A DNA stretch of 64,000 nucleotides, from the NCBI RefSeq assembly GCF_029962835.1, contig NC_080577.1:30610501-30674500 (forward strand), in the 5' to 3' direction. The position numbers and the translations under genes were made by a program. The notes below the pieces were generated by a model that saw only the letters and a list, made by a program, of their open reading frames with translations, searched no databases and was not told the origin of the DNA. The stretch's first letter is position 1, and every line of letters begins with the position of its first letter. This document shows, in pieces, positions 13,076-23,600 of this stretch. The stretch comes from Magnolia sinica. Taxonomy: Eukaryota > Streptophyta > Magnoliopsida > Magnoliales > Magnoliaceae.

Positions 13076-16000
13076 TTCATGGATGATTGGCTAGTAGTAC
13101 CCTTATCGATCACTTTGTGGGCGAGTACTCTCTTGCCCAAGTGATTACCATAGATCCCTTCATGGATGTATCCTAGAACGTACTCAGCTTCGTTCGGTTA
13201 GAGACACCTTAGGTACGACAAGGAGAATCCTCTTTTGTAGAGGACATCTCCTATCATATTATACCGAGCTGATCTACTGTAAATTCTTCATACCTCGAGC
13301 TTGTCTTCGAGTAGCTTGTTCTGCTAGAGGTAACATATGATCGGGTCCATCCAGCTTGACGTCAAGCTGACAAGGAGTACTCCCTCCAGTTCGGATCGAT
13401 CGATGCCGGGCTCGGGCAACAACTCAATTGGAATTGATTTGACGATGTCATCGTCGGCTGCCACAGATAATTTTGCTAAAGCATCTACTCGGGGATTTTC
13501 TACTCGGGGGACTAAGGTGACCTCGCACTTACTAAATTTGCCGATGAGCTCTTTCGCTTTCTGGATATATGCAATCATTTTTTTCTCCGCTCGCTTGGTA
13601 TTTATCGGCAACCTGATTGACAATAAGTTGCGAGTCATTGTGGATCTTCAGGGTTTAAGCTCCCATAGCTTTCGCCAGCCAGAGTCCGGTGACAAGTGCC
13701 TCATACTCCACCTCATTGTTGAACGTTGGGAATGCAAATCTCAAGGCATACTGTGTGTGGGTTTGATTGGGTACAACGAGCATTATTCATGCCCGATTAC
13801 CTTTTGAATTGAAGGACCCATCGACATAAATGGTCCATACCTGCAAGTTGATTTCTTCCTCGGTTTCCTCATCTTTAGCTTCCGTAGGGAGCTCGGTATT
13901 AATGAACTTAGCAATCAAGTCAGCCACCGCCTAGCCCTTGATAGCAGTTCGAGGTCAGTACTCGATGTTGAATTCATTGAGCTCAATCACCCACTTTGTC
14001 AGTCTCCTCTATATTTCAGGTTTTTGAAGCACTTGACAGAGTGGTCAATTGGTGGGACCACAATGGTGTTGGCCTGGAAGTAAAGGTGGAGGCGTCACGA
14101 CGACACGATCAAGGCCAACGCTAGCTTCTCGATGTCTGGGTATCTGGTCTTAGCTTGGACTAATGCCTTGCTTACGTAGTAGACAGGTAGTTGTTTACCT
14201 CTGACCTCTCATATTAAGGCCAAGCTAACCGCTGCAATTGAGACTGCCAAGTAGAGTAGTAACGATTTCCCTGCTCGAGCTTGGAAAGTAGTGGGGGTGA
14301 CCCCAGATATTGCTTAAGTTGCTAAAAAGCTTGCTCACAGTCTTCGGTCCATGTTGGCTTCGCCTTGCTCTTTAGCTGTTGAAAGAACGGAAGACACCAA
14401 TAGCTCTAGAGACGAACCTGTTAAGGGTCGCGACTCTGCCTGTGAGACACTAAATCTCCTTTGTAGTTTTGGGCGAGCTCATGTTCAACAATGCCTGAAT
14501 TTTGTTAGGATTTGCTTCAATCCCCCTCTGGTTAACTAAGAAACCAAGGAACTTTTTTGAGCTCACCCCGAAGGCACATTTGCTTAGGTTCAGTTTTATA
14601 CTTCCTTAGGATGGTGAACATCTCTTCAAGGTTAGCCACGTGGTCCATTGCCTTGATACTCTTGGCTAGCATGTTGTCGACATAGACCTTCATAGTGTCC
14701 GATCTGCTTCGCGAACATATTGTTGACGAGTCGTTGGTACGTCGCTCCAGCGTTCTTCAACCCAAAAGGTATGGCCATATAGCAGTAGAGCCCATTGTCG
14801 GTGACGAAGGTCATCTTCTGCTTGTCGCGCGTGTGCATGGCGATCTGGTTGTAACCTGAATAGGTGTCCATGAAACTGAGGGGTTCGTGCCTTGTCATGC
14901 TATCGACCAGTTGGTTGATCCTTAACAGAGGGAAACTGTCTTTAGGGCACGCCTTATTTAAATATGTAGTCGATGCATACCCGTCATTTCCCATTTGACT
15001 TCTTCACTAGCATGACATTTGTTATCCAATCAGGGTAATAAATTTCTTCAATTAATCCAACCTCTAGGATCTTGCCGACCTCCTTCCCGATGATGACGTA
15101 CGACTCTAGCTCGAATGCCCGTCGCTTCTGCCTCACTAGTCGGTGGTTGGGTTGACGTTCAGCCTGTGAACCATTTCCTCAGGTTTGATGCCTGGCATGT
15201 CCTGGTGGGACCATGCAAAGACGTCGGCATGTCGCTTTAGTAGGCCAGCAATCTCCTCTCGATGTCTTGGGGCTAACAACGAGCCGACCTGAACTATGCG
15301 GGTAGGGTTGGCCTCGCAGAGGAGTACGGCCACCGAGTCTTCCACAGGAGACCCTCTTTCAACTGATTCTTCTCAGGGGTTGAGAGAGTTGATAGCCATT
15401 GTGTGCTATCGTATTCCTGCCCTCAATGCTGCTGAATAGCACTATTGAGCCTTGTGTTAATCACCTTTAACTTGGCCGACCCCATGCTTAGTCGGGAACT
15501 TCATCGCGGATGATAGGTAGACACTATCGCTCGTATGACGTTGAGGGATGGTCGTCCTAGAGTGATATTGTAGATGGAGGGACAGTTAACTATTAGGAAG
15601 TCGATCATCATGGTAGTCTGGTTGTGACCCTCTCTTGCAATCACGGGCATTAGTATACTTCCTTCAAATGTGACATCCTGCAAATCCGAGCAGGGGAGTT
15701 CGGACGAGACATAGTCGAGATCTCTTGATCCCCATCTTATCAAAAGCAGCGACAAAGAGGATGTTGGCCAAGCTGCCCGTGTCCACCAATATGCTGTGTA
15801 ACTTGTGGTTGACCACTGTCATGGTCACCACCAGGGCATCGTCGTGAGGGTAGTGGATTCCTCGGGCGTCCTCCTCGAAAAAAGTCAAGCTACAAGGAAT
15901 CAAGTTTTTCTCCTTCACAACATTACTTGTGAGGTTGATGTGATGCTCAGTGTTGCTACCACTGATGCTCCGAGCATGAGCCCTGCGAGCTCTATTCGAA

Positions 16001-17655
16001 TCCCCATCCCCTGTGGGGCCTCCGAATATTGTGTCAATTTTTCATGTTGCTTCATTATTGTTCATGTCGCTTTGTGGCTCGTCCCTCTTGTCTGGTCACT
16101 CATCTTGCCTCTTGTGGACGAACTCCCACAGATGTCCGCCATGAATGAGGGACTCAATCTCTTCCTTGATTTCGAAATAGTCAGTTGTAGTGTGGCTGTG
16201 GTCCCAGTGGAAGTGGCAATACTTTTATCCCTTTTGTCTACATCGGCTTTGATCCTGCTCGGCCATTTCAGGATCCTTTTGTCATGAACTTCCATGAGGA
16301 CTTGCTCGGGAGTCGCATTTCACGGAGTGTAGGACTGAAATTTTCTCTCTGGTCGTCGGTTTGGACGTTGACTTCTGCTCAGGTCATCGTCTCTTCTCTT
16401 CTTGTTGCTAACAGTAGGTGGTTGTTCCTCCTTGCGTTCCCGTCCTTAGCCGAGCTCCCGGCACTCCGAGTAGCTTTCCGTGAGCTGAAGAGCTCCTCTG
16501 CGTTAGAGTATTTTTATGCTCGGTTATGGAAATTGACTAGCGTGGTCAGAGGGTTCTTGCTAATTGAGAAGATGAATCTCCCTTCCCTAAGATCGGATAT
16601 CATGGCGGTTAAGGCTATCTGGTCTAAATAACCCTCTACATGCACCGCATCCTCGTTGAAGCGAATGATGTAGTCTTTTAGTAGCTCATCTTCTTTCTGA
16701 GTAATAGTGAGGAGGTGGATCGTCGACTTCCTTCTATCCTTTTCTCCAATAAACTATTTGATAAAGGTCTTGCCGAGTTGTGCGAAGGAGCTGATGGACC
16801 TCGGCTTCAACAGCTTATACAACTTTCGTGCTGCTTCTAACAAGGTCATGGAGAATACTCAGCACATCACCGAACTAGTCACACCGTGTAATTCCATCCA
16901 CGCTCTGTAAGATTCCAGATGCTCGGTTGGATCTCCGGTTCCATAGTAGGGAATGATCTGTGGCATTCAGAATCTCGGTAGAAGTGGAGATCCCATGATG
17001 TTGTCAGTAAAAGGTGGTTCTGTCTCCTCCAACATGGCCTCAACTGAGGTCGAGACCTGGGCAGGGTATGCTTATCGAATGTCACCTATCTTTCCCCATA
17101 TCTCATTGAGCTCGACCTCCCAGGGTACCTCGTTCTCTGCCATCACCTCGGGTGCCTTCCTGCGCCTTCTCTTCTCCATTGTGTGGAGTAAGTCGGACTC
17201 TGCTACCGCAGTAATTCCTACAATGTTGGTGGGTGAGTGGCTATGTTGCCTAGGTTGTTGATTGGATTTGTGCAACTCAATAGGTGCTTGAGGAGGTCGA
17301 GATAGTTCAGTTGTAGCAGATGCCTCCCCTCCATGGCTGGGAGGTGGAATATGTCTTTCCAGTATCTGCATTATACTGTTCATATTAACGGTTAAAGCTT
17401 TGACCTATTTCTCCAAGAAAATAAGTTGGCCTCCCTGATTGTGGGACCTCTGCAAGGGTGCCACAGGGGCAGAATCATCTTAGTGTTGTGAGTGTGGATT
17501 TTGAGGGTCTGCAGATTGCCCGAGCTCGGTTGGTGCGGGAGCAGTTGAAGCGATAGTAGCCAAAGCCTTTCTTCCTCTCGCCATTGTAGAGCAACTTAGA
17601 GATAATAGGTGAGTTCAGAATGGCTTCAATGTCATTCCCATGGATGGTGTCAAAC

Positions 17656-18307
17656 TGTTGATGCGGAAATCTGGTCATCCTTAAACTTTCATATACTTGC
17701 AAAACCAAACCAAAATGGAGACCCTGGCTGCTACAGGGGACCCTCCGATGCCAAAGTTAGAACATGCACTCTAGGTCTAGTAGAAGTAGGGTTTTACTGC
17801 ATACCTTCTATTGTGCGTAAGGTTCGTATTTATAGTCCTTTGTTCCTAGTTACATATATGGCAATGAATATTCCATATAGTCTCGTATCGTAAACAGAAT
17901 TGTCCTTGGGATCCAAGGCATTATCCTTGGCAAAGATCTTGGGGAGTTAATCTTACTCATGTAGAAAGTAAATCTTCTGGTGGTCGGCTTTCGAGGATGG
18001 CATGGTCGACTGTCGATGCTAACCTCTAAGTTGGTTTGGTCGAGGTCTTACAGACCAAGCCGAACTGTTGGTTATGGTCGGGGCTTATCCTCAAGGCCGA
18101 GTCGGTACTCATAGTTGTTTGTTGGTCATGATAATGAGATGTCAGCCAGAGTCAAAGTCACTACTTGTGATTGGTGTCAAAGTAACCGTGGAGGTTGTGA
18201 TCAACTATCTAGACCGAGCTCTTTACCCGACCTCTGTGTCTGAGCTACATGCCTTGTATCTTCTATCACATTATTGTTGCCTAGTCATTGTAATTTTACC
18301 CATAACA
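17656..18307 (-). repeat. 5' LTR of the minus-strand Tat element
   Basis: On the minus strand it starts TGTTATGGG at 18307 and ends CATCAACA at 17656. It is followed by GTTTGACACCATCCATGGG, which matches the GTTTGGCGCCATCTGTGGG junction of the plus-strand Tat element at 35643. The LTR-end motif TTTGGCATCGGAGGGTCCCC is also shared. Confidence 0.85.
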
Positions 18308-18312
18308 ATTAC

Positions 18313-18655
18313 CATGTCTATTTGTACAAACGAGTTGTGTACGGACGTGGATTGCACCATCCAATCCACTCTGGACATCAGTTTCTCTAATCATGATAGG
18401 ATATGGTACTGAAAATGAGGCAGATACAAAACTAAGGTGGGCCACCCACAAGAAACTGCAGATATTGAACACTTGGGGTGCGGGAAAAATCTTGAATCAT
18501 GATAATATGTGAGTTTTCCCTTCTTCCATTGGGAATCATCTAATTATGAGTGGGCTGGATGTCATATAAATATCATGGTGACGCAAATAACGTTGCATTG
18601 CTGGGTGTCAATTACAACGTTTCTCATGGTGTGACCGACATAATTCTTGAATCTA
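18313..18655. other. Spacer without a gene
   Basis: It lies between the Tat LTR and the SNAP-bearing hAT element. It contains gtgggccaccc-type words seen in the local foldback repeats, but no bounded element or coding sequence. Confidence 0.5.
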
Positions 18656-18663
18656 TTTCCAGT

Positions 18664-19627
18664 TAAGAGTTGTATACGAACCAAGTTAGCTTGGTTAGCT
18701 CGCTTGACTCGAGTCGAAAAAGCTCAATTCAACTCGGTTCGAAATTGAATTTGAGCCGAGTTGAGGTGATTTTTTGAGCTCGAAATTTCAACCATACCCA
18801 AGCTTGACTCGACTCAGATCGAACCAGTTTGGTGACTTGGTTATTTTGATATTGATGTTGCTCAGCAAGTGTATGATGAAATGACTCAATCTTTTGTTCC
18901 TGCTCATACGTCCAAAACTGTAATGACAAAAACACCAGTGGGTAAGAATCCTAAGCAGCAGTCCGTGGAATCTGGGTCCTCGGCTTCCTCTAACCCATTC
19001 GATTCAAACTCTGATTCTGATATACATCAAACCTCTAAACCTGGGAGAGCATCTTCTGCCCCTATAACCAGCAAAGCGAATTCCAAAACCACCCCTTCTA
19101 CTTACACTAATGATGAAGAAAGTGGAGGAGCCTCTTCTGCTTCAGTTTCTTTGGCTGCAAAAAACCGATACAAGAATGGTTTCCTTGACTCCGGTGGATC
19201 AGAGAACCAGACAGTGCAAGAACTGGAGAACTATGCAGTGTACAAGGCCGAAGAGACTACAAAGGCTGTCAATGGCTGCCTGAAGATAGCTGAGGAGATT
19301 AGAGAAGACGCTACAAATACTCTGATAACCTTGCATCAAAAGGGAGAGCAAATCACTAGGACCCATATGACTGCTGCCAACATTGATCATGATCTCAACA
19401 TTATATGAGAAATTGAAGGTGCACTCCATGTGTTTGAGAAAACTGCGCAGAGGCTCAATCTTGGCTTGAACTCGGCTGGAACTGGCCTGAGCTGCTGACT
19501 GAACCAAGCCGAGCTAGCCAGTCAGGCTCCAGACCAAGCCTAGCCGAGTTCAAGCTGGTGTCAGCTAGTGGCCGAGTCGAGCCGGGCAGTGCCATGCTCT
19601 ACTCAGTTCAACTTGTGTACAGCTCTA
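18664..19627 (+). mobile_element. Non-autonomous hAT element carrying a captured SNAP33 fragment (964 bp)
   Basis: A perfect 8-bp duplication tttccagt flanks it (18656-18663 and 19628-19635). The left end is TAAGAGTTGTATACGAACC and the right end is the inverse of TAGAGCTGTACACAAGTTGA, matching the two neighbouring hAT copies. Subterminal GACTCGA/GAGCTCGA repeats fill 18690-18830 and 19460-19620. The middle (about 18840-19405) is unrelated to the family. It encodes part of a plant SNAP25-type SNARE, so the element has picked up host coding sequence. Confidence 0.92.
18881..19408 (+). pseudogene. Captured SNAP33-like (Qb SNARE) gene fragment inside hAT
   Basis: The frame is open for 175 residues. 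Residues about 15-45 match the SNAP33 N-terminal region in order (QQSVESGS, then NPFDSNSDSD). Later come KNRYKNGFLDSGGSENQ, VQELENYAVYKAEETTKAV, CLKIAEEIREDATNTL and GEQITRTHMTAANIDHDL, the first (Qb) SNARE helix of SNAP33/SNAP29 proteins, which in plants drive fusion at the plasma membrane and cell plate. The second SNARE helix is missing: after NIDHDL the frame runs into transposon sequence and stops. No intron interrupts it, and the region upstream of about 18905 (YFDIDVAQQVYDEMTQSF, open from 18836) is of unknown source. Starting at the ATG at 18881 is a convention; expression is unknown. Confidence 0.88.
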
Positions 19628-19635
19628 TTTCCAGT

Positions 19636-20296
19636 AGCCTGGCCGCGTTCATTGCGTATATGGTCTGCATTTTGGTTTCGGTGTACCAGTACTGCCGTAT
19701 CGGTCACCAATCATAATGACCGTTTGATACAACTCACAGGTCGGTACCAAATCATAACGATCTTGGGCTAGCCCGTGCACGTGGCCCACCATGTCACCCT
19801 GGACAGCCGACTAACATCCTACCCACATTCAACCAACACAATGCTTGAAATTTATGAAAGAGGTCATCTTGAGATGAGCACCGTGTTACAATCTCTACTT
19901 TTAGCTTAACATAACATAACCTAGATTCAAGTGGGACCCAGATTGTAAAATACAAGACAATACATATGGGACCCACAAGGATGAAATATATTAAAAGGAA
20001 AGAGGTTAGGCTCTCTAGAGGAGAAATGGTCACACACAGCGGCTGTGTCACTGTAGCACATCCAATCCCTTCAGAAGGTGGGCCCCACCACGATGACCAC
20101 GGCGTGCAAAAATCAAGCTGATCAGCTTATAAGGTGGTCCACACCAGTGCACTTTTCGTAGCAGGTGACCATCTTAAGGAGGCCCACATTCTGCTAGGAT
20201 CGGATACTCTGAAACGATGACACGTTAGCCGGAAGGAAATGGCTGTATTGAAAGGCCAACTACAGCCGCTGCATGTAATCATCATTGTTCTGTTCT
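19636..20296. other. 3' flank of the secreted-protein gene
   Basis: This stretch lies between the SNAP-bearing hAT and the stop codon of the minus-strand gene, so it should hold that gene's 3' UTR and terminator. No canonical AATAAA was identified and no other gene is seen. Confidence 0.5.
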
Positions 20297-20621
20297 TTAA
20301 GTGCAGGCGTGGTTGGCCTGGGAGAAGCGTTGGGCTTGGTGGGCCGCGGCTTCCTCCGAGACAAGAGCCTGGATGACGAGGGTCTTGACTTCCCAAGGGC
20401 TGTAAGGGAAGCCATCGCGCGCGTAGGAGTTGAGGAGAGCCGCGGTCGACTGCTTGATCAGATCAGAGAAAGCATTGCTCGCCTCGTCGTTGCTGTCCGT
20501 CGCCTCCACCAGCGTCAGGTCCCACCTGTACCTCTCCAAGGCTCGCGACCCGAACATCCTCGCCACCGACGCCGTCTGCGGCGCCATCCTCGGCCATGCC
20601 TCCCTCCTGCTGCTCCAGAAC
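20297..20621 (-). other. Exon 2 coding part of the secreted-protein gene
   Basis: 325 nt from the base after GGGCAG to TAA (20297-20299). It is GC-rich compared with its surroundings, as a host exon in a repeat-rich area would be. The reverse-strand frames over the same bases are shadows. Confidence 0.85.
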
Positions 20622-23600
20622 CTGCCCAACCCCCGGCTCATTGTAGTCAGACAATTGGGATAGATTTGATTAAAGTACTTAGTAAGAAGCATGGGCAATC
20701 TAAAGCTGGTACCACAGCATGGGTGATTTCAATTTACGACCAAATATTATATATGTGATTTAGGCTCCCACGTTTTTATGGCCGTTGGTTAGAAAGTCTA
20801 GATGGCCCACTCAAATTGATTTTCGAAGGACGAAAATATATGACCATCCGCGCTAGCAAAGGGGTGGACGCCCAGGGTGGGCCCGGCATGATGTGTTTCT
20901 GAAATCCACTGTGACTATCAAGTTCGTGACCATGTTAAGGCTAGGGCTCAAAATTAAGGAAGATTTATGATTCATGTGGGCCACATAAAAGGAAATATGA
21001 GAGAGGGATGGTGTATATAGAGCTGTACATGAGTCGAGCTAGCTGGATAAACTTGCTCGACTTGACTCATTTGAACTCATTCCAACTCAACTTGCGTGTA
21101 GGTTCGGATCAGGCCGAGCACAAGTAACTCTAGCTTGATTAAAAAAGAGTCGAGTTCGGGCTTGGTCAAGCTCAACTCGAAACAGAGCTCGAACCTGTCT
21201 CAAACTCAACTCGACTCGAAACAGAGCTCGAACCCAGCTCGAACTCGACTCAACTTGTTTTTAATAATAAACATTAAAAGTTAAAAGTTAAAACCCCAAG
21301 GAAAAACCTTTTCACTTTCCCTCTCTCTCTTTCTACCCTTTTCGTTTCCCCCAACCGACTGAGCGAGCATGCGTGCGAGCGGCCGTCCAACTTCCAAGCA
21401 CCACCACCCGAGCGGCGAGCTGAGCAAAGTAGCGAACGAGTTGGGTGACCCAAACCTTGTTAGGCCCACCTCCAAGCAGAAATCCGGCGACACCAGTGGC
21501 CGGATGACGAGTTGAGCTTCCAAGTAGGAAATCCGGTAGCAACCCCACATCTCATTCTCTCCCAGTCTGTCTCTCTCCTTCAAGCTCCAGGTACTTTTTT
21601 TTTTCTTTTTTTCTTTTTTTTAATGCAAATCGACCTGGGTCAGCCTGTCAGGGTGTGTGTTTGGGTCGGGTGGTGGGGTTTGGGTCAGCGTCAGGTTGGG
21701 CCAGGCTCGAGTTGGATTAGCGTTGGGTTGGGTTGGGTCAGGGTTAGGTCAGCATCAGGTTAGTGTCGGATTGGGTTGGGTCAGGGTTGGGTATTTTGAA
21801 TAGTTAAATATTTTAATATGATTTAATGATTTGATTTATTGATTTTTTATTTTAATTACTTGAATAGTTGAATTTAATATTCAATTAATTAGATTACTTG
21901 AAATTGAATATTTTAATTACTTGAAATTGATTTATGCTTAATTCAAATATTCAACTAAAAATCATATATTTAATACATGATTTATAGTTGTATACTTCAA
22001 TTAATCAGAAATCAATTAGTTTTAGAGCGACTTCACTTAATACTTAACACACTTGACAACAATCTACCTACCCGTTTAAGGGCTTGTTTGATTTTCCAGT
22101 TCACTGGTAAATGCAGTGTAAACGCATCATAATTATTTCCTCATGTATTCACCGCACTATTCCCTATATCTGATTTGATCGCTTACTTTTTCGACGCAAA
22201 AATCAGAAAAGCTGTAAAATATTTGTGGGTCCCACCGTGATGCATGTTGTTTATCCACACCGTTCATCCATTATGGCAGATGAATTTAAGGCATGAGCCA
22301 AAAAATGAGGCATATTAAAAACTCAAGTGGACCACGCCACAGAAAAAATTGCATCAAACACTTACCGTTAAAAACTTCTCAGGGCCAATGTTTCTTTTGG
22401 TGTGGGCCACTTGAGTGTTAGATCTACCTCATTTTTTGCTTCATGTCTCAGAATGTTGTGGTACAACGGATGGACGGAACAGATATGTCAGATCCATCAC
22501 CGTGAGGTCCAAAAATTTAAACTAACACTTTTAAATCGGTTTTCATGGCAGAAATTCTCAAGGATTTTCAAACGGGCGAAACGGTAATAATTACCTATTT
22601 ACCGGCTATTTACACCTGCATTCAAAAATCAAACAGGCCCTAAGATTTCATATACAATAAATTATATTCAAATCAATTATTGGTTTGATATTATATATAT
22701 ATGAATTCTTAAATTATCCATGTTAGACAGTTTAGTAATATATCATGTACCTTAATGTTGCTTACACAATTTACATGGAATTCAAGATTCGGTGCGTCGA
22801 CCCAATTTATTCTCTAAATATATGGTTCTCAACTAGTTGACTGTCTCCCTTCTGTGACGGTGAATAACAGACAATGGTGATGACGCTCAAACAGTAGAGA
22901 ATTTTTACATATATTTAGAGAATTATAGGAAGATGCTGCCGAATTTTCAAATCGCATGTAAATTGTGTGAGTACATGATATATTCTTAAATGAGATAAAA
23001 AGTGAAATTAAAAGTTATGAGACGTTAAAAAATACCTACTTACAAATCACATACTACAATTATACATTCGAACTTCACATATCTTACACATGTTTTCTAT
23101 TTTTATATTTAAAGATGGCTAATGAGGATGTCCCTACTACCTCTGGTGTTGGTGTATCTGCTACATCCACTCTAGTTGTTGATGTTGAATGGGATGAGAG
23201 AAACTTAAATTCAGTCTCGGATGCGTCGAATAAAGGGAAAAAAAGATCAACAATTTGGGACGATTTTGAAGAGGTTGGGGTGAAAGAAGATTCTAACTGT
23301 GTTATGAAGGTTAGATGTAAGTATTGTAAGTCAACATTTGCAAAGTATTTTGGGAGATCAACTTCACATTATCGCAGACACATGATTAATTGTGTCAAGA
23401 GTCCAAAAATCTCACGTTCAGGCCAACAACTACTCTCATTTGCCTCATCTGAAGAAAGTGACTCCGGTGCGCTAGTTGCTCTCATCACTCATAAATTTGA
23501 AAAAGATAAACTAAAAAAGTAGTTTGCAAGAATAGTTATTGTTGAGGAGAAACAATTTAGGTTTATAGAGAGCAAAGTTTTTAGCGAATACAATAGATAC

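Larger units (their letters stand above)
11226..18307 (-). mobile_element. Tat-lineage Ty3/gypsy LTR retrotransposon, broken
   Basis: Read on the minus strand, the order is LTR (17656-18307), gag (about 16062-17400), protease (about 15501-15918), reverse transcriptase (about 14632-15345), RNase H (about 13324-14000) and integrase (about 11227-12290). The protease has VDTGSLANILF, reverse transcriptase has MDTYSGYNQIAM and PFGLKNAGATYQRLV, and the integrase C-terminus has RVGDLVLR...LEPSWEGPYKI, all of the Tat type. The element is broken in many places and no left-hand LTR was recognised. A hAT derivative (12301-13075) is inserted in the integrase region. It is related to the plus-strand element at 34876-55219. 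Confidence 0.88.

Noticed and set aside
17609-18412. Open frames at 17609-17893 and 18068-18412
   Set aside because: They fall within or across the Tat LTR and show no protein family features.
20285-20758. Plus-strand frames over 20285-20758
   Set aside because: Shadows of the GC-rich minus-strand exon 2, which has a consistent splice junction and conserved motifs.
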